In this document: positions 17,401 to 24,778 of the stretch, piece by piece
Numbering within the stretch: the first letter of the stretch is position 1
Layout of the letters: every line of letters begins with the position of its first letter
Assembly: GCA_003598175.1 (NCBI GenBank)
Contig: QZKN01000108.1
Span: forward strand, 1-39,815
Source of the DNA: Candidatus Omnitrophota bacterium
Lineage (GTDB): Bacteria > Hinthialibacterota > Hinthialibacteria > Hinthialibacterales > Hinthialibacteraceae
Length of the DNA stretch: 39,815 nucleotides
Reading direction: 5' to 3'
Notes under the pieces: model-generated
What the model was told of the DNA's origin: nothing
Databases searched by the model: none
What the model saw: the letters and a program-made list of their open reading frames with translations, nothing else
Program-made: the position numbers and the translations under genes

Positions 17401-17648
17401 GGCCGCTCTTTCTCGATAATCTTCGTCATGGTTTCCAAATCGAGCGGCTCGATATACGTCACGTCCGCCATTCCCGGATCCGTCATGATGGTGGCGGGGT
17501 TGGAATTGACCAAAACGATCTCGTATCCCAGACTGCGCAGCGCTTTGCACGCCTGCGTCCCCGAATAATCGAACTCGCAGGCTTGCCCGATCACGATCGG
17601 TCCCGAACCGATAATCATGATTTTGTAAATATCTTCGCGTTTCGGCAT
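14445..17648 (-). CDS. carB: Carbamoyl-phosphate synthase large subunit
   Basis: A 1067-residue full-length CarB. It joins bicarbonate, ammonia from the CarA glutaminase subunit and two ATP to carbamoyl phosphate for pyrimidine and arginine synthesis. Two homologous ATP-grasp halves are evident: the first opens [21 protein letters not shown] and holds YTMGGTGGG; the second opens [21 protein letters not shown] and holds [13 protein letters not shown]. The oligomerisation domain lies between, and an allosteric MGS-like domain is at the C-terminus ([21 protein letters not shown], VNTP). The start at 17648 has GAGAGGA upstream and a TATAAT-like box near 17690. carA is not adjacent. A strong terminator follows. 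Confidence 0.97.
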   Translation of the reverse strand: [1067 protein letters not shown]

Positions 17649-18104
17649 GTACGATTTTCCTCTCTCGTCGAATTATCGATCAATTTTTTATTATAACTAT
17701 AAATTTAAAGCCGGCGGGTACACGTTCCCGCCAAATGAATTTCATTCGAGCAATCAATCTATTGATTTAACCTCCATGAATCACATCATGCAGACAAAAA
17801 AAATCCGGCAAAAAAGAAATGGGTATCGTGATCCATTCAAACGTGTGGGAATTATAGTTGATTTCAAGGAATTGGCGAAGCGATGCGGGAAGCGAAAAGA
17901 AATCAGAATAATACCAAGCAAATGAATCTCGTGGGAACCGATTCACGCCGCATACGCATGATGATAGGCGTCCGCATATGGATGACCCACAAACGGATTT
18001 GTGGGTCATATTTTTAATTTCATGACCCACAAATGGATTTATGTGATATAGATGACCCACAAATCTATCTGCCTGCCAAATTTTTCCGCTTTGTGGCAGA
18101 AAAA
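17649..18104. other. Intergenic region between fic and carB
   Basis: About 450 bases without a credible gene. Near carB is AT-rich promoter-like DNA, preceded by a near-perfect inverted repeat (GGCGGGTACACGTTCCCGCC, 17713-17732) that could be a regulatory hairpin or operator for carB. The end nearer fic has the four-copy 12-bp motif at 17982-18063. The stretch 17740-17975 shows nothing recognisable. Confidence 0.55.
17982..18063. repeat. Four copies of ATGACCCACAAA
   Basis: Exact copies start at 17982, 18022 and 18052 in direct orientation; a fourth, inverted copy occupies 17998-18009. The first direct and the inverted copy form a hairpin with arms ATGACCCACAAA/TTTGTGGGTCAT and a four-base spacer. 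The longer context AAATGGATTTATGTG is partly shared. The cluster begins 42 bases after the fic stop codon. It may be a protein-binding cluster or a 3' hairpin for fic; too few and too irregular for a CRISPR. Confidence 0.75.
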
Positions 18105-19217
18105 CTACTCATTAATTTGATCACTAAGTCCTTCAGCGATGGCAAAAAGTTTTCTAAACATCCAGGTTGCTGATATGCTACCACTTTTTTCTTGCAGAAG
18201 ATAAAGGATTTGACCATCTAATAAAATTCTCAGTAAACGTTTTGCGGTACGAGCGGGAATTTTTGATCGCTCAATAAAATCACTCGTCTGAAAAATCGGG
18301 CGGTCAAACAATGCGTCAACTACTTGAATGGAATATTTTGAAGCTGTCAATTTCGCGATTTTCTCTTTCTTTTGTTCGTACAAATCCAGAATAGCGCGCG
18401 CTTTTTCTGTATTTATTTTCGCCTGTTCCACGATGGCTTGCAAAAAATATTCGATCCAGCCTTCCCAGTCGTTCTCTTTCGTGATCGCCAGAAGCCGGGC
18501 GTAGTATTCGTCGCGATGGTTTTCGAGATAGGCACTCATATAAAACATCGGGCTCGATACGAGCTTCTTTTCGAAGAGAAACAGCGGAATCAGAATTCGT
18601 CCGACTCTGCCGTTGCCGTCCAGGAAGGGGTGAATGATTTCAAATTGGGCGTGGATGACAGCCAGTTGCACCAACTTATCGTCTTCATCGTAATGAATGT
18701 ACTTTTCGAGATTGGATAAGTGATCCATTACATGGGATGGATCGGGCGGGATGTAGGTTGCGTTCTCGATGGTTGCGCCGGGACGCCCGATAAAATTTTG
18801 GATTCGCCGAAACTCGCCTCTTGCCCGGTTTTGTCCGCGAACACTGTCCATTAATTTGGAATGGATATCCCGCAGCAGGTTTAAACAGATCGGGCGTTCG
18901 TGCAGCGACTGAACCGCATCTCCCATCGCCTGACGGTAGTTGATGATTTCATGGATGTCTTGATTGTCTTCGAGTTTGCGGCCTTTGCTGCATTCGAATT
19001 CCAACACCTCTTGCAGCGTCGCGCGCGTCCCCTCGATGCGGGAGGAAAGCACAGCTTCCTGCGTGGTCAGCGGGGAAAGCAGCACGGAAGGATTGATCAT
19101 CGCTAGCAAAATGCCGTCATAGCGCGCCAGTTCGGCATTGGCGGGACCGATCAGCCGCCGGAAACGCTTCCAGTTCAAGTCTTCCAACGGGAGAGTATGC
19201 GGGACGTATGGATTCAT
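18105..19217 (-). CDS. Fic-domain protein (AMPylator-type) with winged-helix tail
   Basis: A 370-residue Fic protein. The active-site motif HPFLDGNGRVGR (196-207) matches HxFx[DE]GNGRxxR, with the catalytic His and the phosphate-binding loop intact, so it should transfer AMP or a similar group to a target hydroxyl. An N-terminal inhibitory helix motif SSRIEGT (58-64, [ST]xxxE[GN]) marks class II, in which the same chain restrains activity. The last 80 residues (FQTSDFIERSKIPARTAKRL) look like a winged helix, typical of family members coded in restriction or toxin loci. There is no good SD before ATG 19217. It is the last gene of the leftward island, 46 bases after the 52-residue small gene. 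Regulator, toxin or RM accessory role is unresolved. Confidence 0.88.
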   Translation of the reverse strand: MNPYVPHTLPLEDLNWKRFRRLIGPANAELARYDGILLAMINPSVLLSPLTTQEAVLSSRIEGTRATLQEVLEFECSKGRKLEDNQDIHEIINYRQAMGDAVQSLHERPICLNLLRDIHSKLMDSVRGQNRARGEFRRIQNFIGRPGATIENATYIPPDPSHVMDHLSNLEKYIHYDEDDKLVQLAVIHAQFEIIHPFLDGNGRVGRILIPLFLFEKKLVSSPMFYMSAYLENHRDEYYARLLAITKENDWEGWIEYFLQAIVEQAKINTEKARAILDLYEQKKEKIAKLTASKYSIQVVDALFDRPIFQTSDFIERSKIPARTAKRLLRILLDGQILYLLQEKSGSISATWMFRKLFAIAEGLSDQINE

Positions 19218-19263
19218 CGGACGATTTTTCTTAAACTATCAAAGAAATTTGAGATTTCATTGT

Positions 19264-19422
19264 TCAATCCACTCGCTGTTTCACGATTTGCCCATCTTTG
19301 AAGATGATGAGCGATGTTCCCTTCAATTTTGCGGTTTCCCGCGCTCTGATTCTTGCCCGCCGGAGAGCCGCTTCGACTTTTTCCATATCCTCATCCTTGA
19401 TTGGGTTGGTCTGTTCCTTCAT
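19264..19422 (-). CDS. Small 52-residue partner protein of the zeta-like kinase
   Basis: A 52-residue protein starting MKEQTNPIKDEDMEKVEAAL. It has a basic helix RRARIRARETAKLKG, followed by a strand TSLIIFKDGQIVKQRV. Its ATG overlaps the TGA of the zeta-like gene (ATGA at 19419-19422). Similar short proteins commonly follow zeta/AAA-like P-loop genes in bacterial genomes, which suggests an antitoxin or partner, but this is inference from context. It is too short to be picked up by length-based gene callers. Confidence 0.65.
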   Translation of the reverse strand: MKEQTNPIKDEDMEKVEAALRRARIRARETAKLKGTSLIIFKDGQIVKQRVD

Positions 19423-19943
19423 TCATTTTCTCCTTGCGCAATTAGAACCGGTTCTTCCTGTGAATTATCGTAATGTTTCCATACGTTTACAAGAACTTTG
19501 TAAATCATGTGAAAATGTTCCCATCCGGCGCTAAAACGACGCTTGATAATATCTTCCGGCACGGAATGCCCGCCTTGGGCCACTCTTTCACGAACACGCG
19601 CAATCGCCATCTCCCCATTCGGCAAACTCAAGAAGATCAGTTTCACCCGATATCCCAGCGCTCGCCATTCCGGAATCATCCTTGCATACATTCTACCACT
19701 CAATGTCGTTTCGAATGCAAAAGTATTCCCTTTCCGCACGTGCGTTTTGATCTCATCGAGCATCAACCGACCCGCCCGCAGAACGGCTTGATCTGGCTGG
19801 AAGGGAGACAAACCGGCGGCGATCAAATCCGCATTGACGAAAAACGGGCATCCCGCCTCGTTGGGCAGAAATTCCTGCGCGAAGGTGGTTTTCCCCGCGC
19901 CGTTGGGGCCGGCGATGATGACGATTTTCTTTTCCCTGCTCAT
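19419..19943 (-). CDS. Zeta-toxin-like P-loop kinase
   Basis: A 174-residue P-loop protein with Walker A GPNGAGKTT (12-20), a substrate-side FVNADLIAAGLSPF block, FETTLSGR and VRERVAQGGHSVPEDIIKRRF. The last has the arginines expected of the lid. This pattern is the zeta-toxin/UDP-N-acetylglucosamine kinase-like group; true zeta toxins phosphorylate the peptidoglycan precursor, but free-standing relatives of this length have no proved substrate. Its ATG overlaps the hsdS fragment stop (19940-19943), and its own stop overlaps the next small gene, so translation is chained from hsdS through both. Such genes are frequent passengers in type I RM loci. Confidence 0.8.
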   Translation of the reverse strand: MSREKKIVIIAGPNGAGKTTFAQEFLPNEAGCPFFVNADLIAAGLSPFQPDQAVLRAGRLMLDEIKTHVRKGNTFAFETTLSGRMYARMIPEWRALGYRVKLIFLSLPNGEMAIARVRERVAQGGHSVPEDIIKRRFSAGWEHFHMIYKVLVNVWKHYDNSQEEPVLIAQGENE

Positions 19944-20503
19944 ACGGCGATCTCTCCGTTCATTAAACGGGGGAGTAATAGATCACGGGTATGTTTAAGT
20001 TTGAGTATTTGTTTTTTTAAAATTCTTGTTTGTTTTATTGTATCATATGAAAATTGATAGAATAAATCTAATAATACGACATCAGGAATTACGATTCCCC
20101 TTTCTCTGAACGTTGTTTTGTTGATTTCTTTGTAAGTTGATCCGCTTGCTCGTAATTCGATTTCATCACGTCTGGAAATCAAATTGTGAAGAAGGTACAT
20201 TCTTAAATTCTTTTTTTTAGGAATAATGGAAATGAATCCTTGATTCGTGCAAACTTCCATGTCAATTAATCCAAAAAATCCAATTGAAGCCCGACTTGTC
20301 ATCAATATTGTTTCAGGAGGAAGCAGTTTCGTGGACGAATGCTTTAATCCTTCTTCCGTTATTTTCTTTTCCGAATCCAACAGTACTAAGCAATTGTTTC
20401 TCGTAATGTCTGTAGGAATAATCCACATTATTTTTCCACCATCCCAATATTGAGATACTTTTGTTGATGGAGTTCCACCCCCAACCGCTTCACCAACGCC
20501 AGC
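19940..20503 (-). pseudogene. hsdS: Type I restriction specificity subunit fragment
   Basis: The readable frame after an in-frame TGA at 20504-20506 contains GGGTPSTKVSQYWDGGKI, MWIIPTDIT, a central TSRASIGFFGL and a closing ILKLKHTRDLLLPRLMNGEI. These are the target-recognition-domain opening and the conserved C-terminal helix of HsdS. Only one recognition domain (about 185 residues) is present, compared with two in normal 400-residue subunits. The first ATG in frame (20428) comes after the conserved opening motif, so the 5' half is lost. A different frame upstream (DAWWYELALVKRLG) hints at a further frameshift or replacement junction. Its stop overlaps the zeta-like gene. Confidence 0.8.
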
Positions 20504-20572
20504 TCATACCACCATGCATCCTTCCCTTTAATCCTCATCTTTAGCATTTTCTCATGATTTCAATGCTAATTC

Positions 20573-20923
20573 CTAATATTTTAGTTCCGGTATGGCATGA
20601 AGTTCCTTATCATTCGTCAACAGAATGGCATGATGGATGATAGCAGTTGCCGCAATAATGGCATCCGGGAGTTTAAGCCGAGTGGTGCGGCGTAGAAGAA
20701 TCGCTTTTTCCTTTATGGCATCATCGATTCCATAAATCGTAAGTTTGGCAAGCCTTTCACATATAAAGGTATCTTCCTCAAAGGTTAGTTTTGGAAAGGA
20801 TCGCAATTCCATTTCTGTGATAATGGAACATCCAAACTTTCCTTGTGGGAGGCTTACAGCTAAACGATCGTTGAATAGAAGAATGAAGATATGAGTGTCG
20901 ATTAGAAAATGTACGTCAGTCAT
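20573..20923 (-). CDS. VapC-like PIN-domain ribonuclease toxin
   Basis: A 116-residue PIN-domain protein. Acidic residues expected to bind Mg are seen in FLIDTHIFI, SIITEMELRSF, LKLPDAIIAATAI and LLTNDKELHAI. VapC toxins cut tRNA or rRNA. I prefer ATG 20923, five bases after the antitoxin stop; an earlier in-frame ATG (20944) would overlap that gene by 16 bases. It is paired with the upstream small gene as a type II toxin-antitoxin unit. The unit lies between rhuM and the hsdS fragment, in the same orientation, and so looks like an insertion into, or companion of, the RM locus. Confidence 0.85.
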   Translation of the reverse strand: MTDVHFLIDTHIFILLFNDRLAVSLPQGKFGCSIITEMELRSFPKLTFEEDTFICERLAKLTIYGIDDAIKEKAILLRRTTRLKLPDAIIAATAIIHHAILLTNDKELHAIPELKY

Positions 20924-20928
20924 GGATA

Positions 20929-21171
20929 CTATCCCCGCGTCCATTCATCCCGCAAATTTCGCTGAAACGCCAAAGTATCTTCTATGTCCCGAAATGCATT
21001 GATTTTACCGGCAAGTTCCATCAAACGAGCGGATTCATTTTCTGAAGTGGCAATTGGGCTCTCTTCCTGAAACAAGACGATGACGCGCGCTTTTCGGCCA
21101 AACGCTTCATGAAAAGCAGCAGGCAATTTGCCGTCGGAATCAATAACGGTTTCCATATCAATCGCTTTCAT
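20929..21171 (-). CDS. VapB-like antitoxin
   Basis: An 80-residue protein with an N-terminal strand segment METVIDSDGKLPAAFHEAFGRKARVIVLF, resembling the AbrB/MazE-type or DUF2281-like DNA-binding part of VapB proteins, then an acidic helical C-terminal (ARLMELAGKINAFRDIEDTL) of the sort that clamps PIN toxins. The start at 21171 has GGAG six bases upstream. It directly precedes the PIN gene. The antitoxin call rests mainly on position and size. Confidence 0.72.
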   Translation of the reverse strand: MKAIDMETVIDSDGKLPAAFHEAFGRKARVIVLFQEESPIATSENESARLMELAGKINAFRDIEDTLAFQRNLRDEWTRG

Positions 21172-21285
21172 CGAATTCTCCAATATCAGTGGTTCGTATT
21201 CGCCTCAGAATATATTTTATTGCATTTTGTCTTATATTCCCGGTGTTCGAAAATTTTCTTCATGACCGCTGCTAGTTGCATAATT

Positions 21286-22323
21286 TCATTTTCCAGATAC
21301 ATCCTTCCCCTCAATCCGCTTTAAGATGCGCTTGAGTTCATCATCATCCGCAATGCTTTCCCGCTCGGCTTCCGACTGAAGGCAGTGATGGTGGAAACGT
21401 TTGTATTGATCCAAAGCCAGCCGGTCAGCGACCTCTTTCGATATGTTCCCCGCGTTTTCCAGAATTTCCCGTTCGTTGAATTGCAGAAAGGCGTCGAGTT
21501 TCTCACGCCAGTCGCGCATGTGCAAAGCCCTGCGCCGCTTGGCCTGGTCTTCCGCGTAATCCAGGTACATGACCACAATTCGGTTCAATTCTCCCAGCTC
21601 GTTCTGATTCAGATAATTCTTGGCGACCGTCACATCGCCCTTGCGAACTTTCGCGCCTTTCCACGAAGAAAGTCCCATATTGGGTTTGGAAGCGTCGGCC
21701 CGTTCGGCGATCAATTCGGCGGCGGTTTTCCCGGTAACCGCCCAATGGAGTTTGTTCTGAACGATCTGGAAAAATTCGTGCGTTTCCTCCGCCTTGGGAT
21801 CGTAATCGATGGATAATTTGTAGATATCGCGGATTTTCTGATAGAAACGTTTCTCGGACGCGCGGATATCGCGGATGCGTTCCAGCAGCTCGTCGAAATA
21901 GTCCGCCCCGATGTTGCGCCCTTCCTTCAAGCGCTCATCGTCCATCGTGAAGCCTTTGACCAGATACTCGCGCAACCGCTCCGTGGCCCATTGACGAAAC
22001 TGGGTACCTCGATGCGAACGCACCCGATACCCAATCGCCAAAATCATGTCAAGGTTGTAAAAATTGGTTTTGTACCGTTTTCCATCGGCGGCAGTTGTCA
22101 AGTATTGCTTGACAACTGAATTCTCATCCAATTCTCCCTCGGCATAAATATTTCTAATATGTAGACTTATATTCTGTTTTGTCGATTGATACAGTTCAGC
22201 AACGGCGGCTTGCGTCAACCAGACAGTCTCATCTTCCAACCGCACCTGGACTTTGGTCTTGCCGTCTTCCGTTTGGTAAAGAATGATTTCCGTATTGGAT
22301 TCTTTTGGAGAAAGGTCGCTCAT
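21286..22323 (-). CDS. rhuM: RhuM-like protein of a type I RM locus
   Basis: A 345-residue protein of the RhuM family. The N-terminal region (EIILYQTEDGKTKVQVRLEDETVWLTQ, then AAVAELYQSTKQNISLHI) resembles a helix-turn-helix virulence-associated module; next come NFYNLDMILAIGYRVRS and RGTQFRQWATERL, the conserved KilA/ORF6N-like core. The C-terminal half has LSSWKGAKVRKGDVTVAKNY. Function is unknown; genes of this family sit between hsdM and hsdS in many type I systems. The ATG overlaps the stop of the hsdM fragment (ATGA at 22320-22323), a typical arrangement of such operons and strong evidence that the fragment belongs here. Confidence 0.85.
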   Translation of the reverse strand: MSDLSPKESNTEIILYQTEDGKTKVQVRLEDETVWLTQAAVAELYQSTKQNISLHIRNIYAEGELDENSVVKQYLTTAADGKRYKTNFYNLDMILAIGYRVRSHRGTQFRQWATERLREYLVKGFTMDDERLKEGRNIGADYFDELLERIRDIRASEKRFYQKIRDIYKLSIDYDPKAEETHEFFQIVQNKLHWAVTGKTAAELIAERADASKPNMGLSSWKGAKVRKGDVTVAKNYLNQNELGELNRIVVMYLDYAEDQAKRRRALHMRDWREKLDAFLQFNEREILENAGNISKEVADRLALDQYKRFHHHCLQSEAERESIADDDELKRILKRIEGKDVSGK

Positions 22324-22502
22324 ATCCCCAGTTCCTCGAAATTCCTCTGTATCGCCTTCGCCAGTTTCGCCGCTTCCTCGTTCAATCCCGCCAATTCCAC
22401 ATGAATTCCCCGCAACGTCTCTTCGTAATCAAAATCCTCAACCTCTTCCAGCGGAGCAACGCTGATATAACCATCCAACGCTTGCGAGCTGATGGCATTA
22501 TA
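22320..22502 (-). pseudogene. hsdM: Type I restriction methyltransferase subunit, 3' fragment
   Basis: Sixty codons open after a TAG at 22503-22505, reading ALDGYISVAPLEE, VEDFDYEETLRGIHVELAGL and ending KAIQRNFEELGI. This is the conserved C-terminal tail of HsdM (a GYV-like strand followed by a helix rich in Glu and Leu). There is no start codon with SD and no methylase motifs (NPPF, SAM binding) on the upstream side. The fragment stops at the rhuM start with a four-base overlap. The rest of hsdM was evidently lost, at a junction just beside the 54-residue gene at 22510. Confidence 0.78.
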
Positions 22503-22509
22503 CTATATA

Positions 22510-22674
22510 TCACTCTTCACGATCCAAATGATGCAAAATCCCTCTCTCCCTGCCTTCTCGAATGATCTGTACAATCTCTTGCGTAGAGATATCCGCATGA
22601 ATCGAGGGAACATCCAGGGATGACGAAGAAATGAATTCCGGAACAAAAGCAAACGATTCTTTTGTCTCGTTCAT
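22510..22674 (-). CDS. Small 54-residue hypothetical protein
   Basis: The start at 22674 has a perfect GGAGG five bases upstream (22680-22684), which makes this a real gene despite its size. The product opens MNETKESFAFVPEF, has VPSIHADISTQEIVQIIREGRERG in the second half and ends HHLDREE. Short acidic proteins with an ADIS..EIV..IREGR-like helix often accompany PIN-domain toxins; here no toxin follows directly, only the hsdM remnant. The stop is five bases before the readable part of hsdM, so insertion or recombination here could explain the truncation. Confidence 0.6.
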   Translation of the reverse strand: MNETKESFAFVPEFISSSSLDVPSIHADISTQEIVQIIREGRERGILHHLDREE

Positions 22675-22843
22675 GATCGCCTCCGATATATGTATTTTAA
22701 ACAATTGTACAACCATTCATCGAATTGTTGAGAGAAATATGAATACACTCCCCACCCGGCGTTCGTCACACCTTCCCCCCAACCCCAACTCCCTTTAATC
22801 TGTCCCTATCCAAATCAATATAAAAACGGAATTTATAAATATG

Positions 22844-24778
22844 ATGTGTGGATTTTGCGGACTCATCTACTTCGACAGGCAGCGACCGGTCGACGCCAAA
22901 TTGCTGAAAACCATGACCGATGCCATCCGTTATCGCGGCCCGGACGACGAAGGCTATTTTACCGATGGCCATGTGGGATTGGGATCGAGACGGTTATCGA
23001 TTGTAGGCTTGTATGACGGACACATGCCGATGGCCACGCCGGATGAAAGCGTATGGATCACGTATAATGGCGAGATCTATAACCACCCGGAAATCAAGCA
23101 GCGTCTGACGGCGAAAGGGTATCGCTACCGCACCGGCTCGGACACGGAAAGTATCCTTTATCTTTATCAGGAATATGGCGAGGCATTCCTGCAACACGCG
23201 CGCGGCATGTTCGCGCTGGCGTTGTGGGATCGCACGCGCAAGAAACTCATTCTCGCCCGCGACCGGCTCGGCATCAAGCCGATGTATTATCAAATCGACG
23301 GCAAAGCATTGCGCTTCGGCTCGGAAATCAAATCGATCCTCTGCGACCGCGAAGTGCACCGCCAGATCGATCATCAGGCGCTGAATCTCTATCTCGCCTA
23401 TCTTGCCACACCTGCTCCTTACACGATGTTGAAAGGCATTAAACAGCTTTCTCCCGGTGAAATGTTGGTTCTCGAAAACGGCCGCATCCGCACACAGTCG
23501 TTTTGGTCGCCCAAGGATCACATCCAACCGCGTAAAGAGAACGATGTCGACGCCATGAAAGCCGAATTGGCCGAACGGCTGCAAAAAACGGTGCAGGAAC
23601 ACCTGCTTGCCGATGTCCCGGTCGGCGCATTCCTCTCCGGCGGTATCGATTCCAGCATTTTAGTCGGATTGATGCACAAATTTCTCGGTCCCGGCTTCAA
23701 AACCTTCTCCATCGGTTTCGAAGGCCACAAACTGTTCGACGAGACGCCTCACGCCCGCCTGGTTTCGCAGCGATTCGGCACGGATCACTACGAAAAAATC
23801 CTCAATCCGAATGACTTGTTGCAGGCGCTGGATGATATCACCTGGCAGTTGGATGAACCGCTGGCGGATTCGTCCTGCCTGCCGGTTTATTATGTCTCCC
23901 AATTGGCCGCCGAACACGGCAAAGTGGTCCTTTCCGGCGATGGCGGCGACGAAATCTTCGCCGGTTATCGAAAATATCTGGCGGAGTATTACAACCGGTA
24001 CTTCTCGCGATTTCCTGCGCCGTTGCGGCGTTTCCTTTCTCGCGCGATCGTCAAGGCCATTCCCGAATCCCGCGCCAATCACGCGATGGATCTGTTGCGT
24101 CAGGCCAAGAAATTCATTCGCGGATTTGATCCGGATCCCTTTGAACGCCAGTTGGGCATGGCGATTCATTTCGATGATGAACTCCGCTTCTCCTTGTTGC
24201 GTCCGGAGATTCGGGAAGCGATCGATTTCGACTACCCGCGCGAGTATCGTCGAAAATTTTATGAAGAACTTCCTCATCTCGATGAGCTGACTCGCATGTT
24301 GTGGGTCGATGTCCGCCACGGACTTCCCGCCGATATGCTGGCTAAGGTGGATCGCATGTCGATGCTGCATTCGTTGGAAGTACGGGTACCGTTTCTCGAT
24401 CATACCCTGGTCGAATATGCGTTCTCCCTGCCCGGCCACGTCAAACTGCATGGCAAGACCACGAAATGGATTTTAAAGGAAACGTTCAAAGACTTGTTGC
24501 CGGCGGAAATCATCCGTCGACGCAAGCACGGATTCGACGTGCCGGTCGGCGAATGGTTCAAAAACGAATTGCGAGACGTCATCGAAGATGTGTGTTCGGA
24601 GCCTACAACGAACCGCCGGGGGCTTTTCGACCCCCGGCAGGTTCGTCGCGTTATAATGGATCATCAAGACGGGAGCAGGGATTATAATAACCAGCTGTGG
24701 ATTCTGCTCAGCTTAGAGCTCTGGCAACGTCGGTATCTTGACCTTCCCGCAGGTCAAATTCCGAATCGGCCCGCCTGA
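22844..24778 (+). CDS. asnB: Asparagine synthase (glutamine-hydrolysing)
   Basis: A 644-residue two-domain AsnB. The N-terminal glutaminase begins MCGFCG, with the catalytic Cys as residue 2, so the start is ATG 22844 rather than the preceding ATG at 22841. RYRGPDDEG, SIVGLYDGHMP and YNGEIYNH follow. The synthetase domain has the PP-loop GAFLSGGIDSS and SGDGGDEIFAGYRKY. It makes asparagine from aspartate, glutamine and ATP, or amidates a sugar or peptide; the family includes enzymes in exopolysaccharide clusters. SD is weak (GGAA about ten bases away). The last 71 bases overlap the opposite-strand gene ending at 24708. Confidence 0.92.
   Translation: MCGFCGLIYFDRQRPVDAKLLKTMTDAIRYRGPDDEGYFTDGHVGLGSRRLSIVGLYDGHMPMATPDESVWITYNGEIYNHPEIKQRLTAKGYRYRTGSDTESILYLYQEYGEAFLQHARGMFALALWDRTRKKLILARDRLGIKPMYYQIDGKALRFGSEIKSILCDREVHRQIDHQALNLYLAYLATPAPYTMLKGIKQLSPGEMLVLENGRIRTQSFWSPKDHIQPRKENDVDAMKAELAERLQKTVQEHLLADVPVGAFLSGGIDSSILVGLMHKFLGPGFKTFSIGFEGHKLFDETPHARLVSQRFGTDHYEKILNPNDLLQALDDITWQLDEPLADSSCLPVYYVSQLAAEHGKVVLSGDGGDEIFAGYRKYLAEYYNRYFSRFPAPLRRFLSRAIVKAIPESRANHAMDLLRQAKKFIRGFDPDPFERQLGMAIHFDDELRFSLLRPEIREAIDFDYPREYRRKFYEELPHLDELTRMLWVDVRHGLPADMLAKVDRMSMLHSLEVRVPFLDHTLVEYAFSLPGHVKLHGKTTKWILKETFKDLLPAEIIRRRKHGFDVPVGEWFKNELRDVIEDVCSEPTTNRRGLFDPRQVRRVIMDHQDGSRDYNNQLWILLSLELWQRRYLDLPAGQIPNRPA

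Noticed and set aside
17982..18063. Possible CRISPR array
   Set aside because: Repeat is only 12 bases, one copy is inverted, spacing is irregular (13-30 bases) and no cas genes are near.
23660..24451. 263-codon open frame on the minus strand
   Set aside because: Antisense of asnB, which is certain; a shadow of codon bias.
24613..24640. GC-rich hairpin (GCCGGGGG ... CCCCCGGC) near the 3' end of asnB
   Set aside because: Lies inside conserved coding sequence of asnB (TNRRGLFDPRQ), followed by no T run; likely codon-driven.
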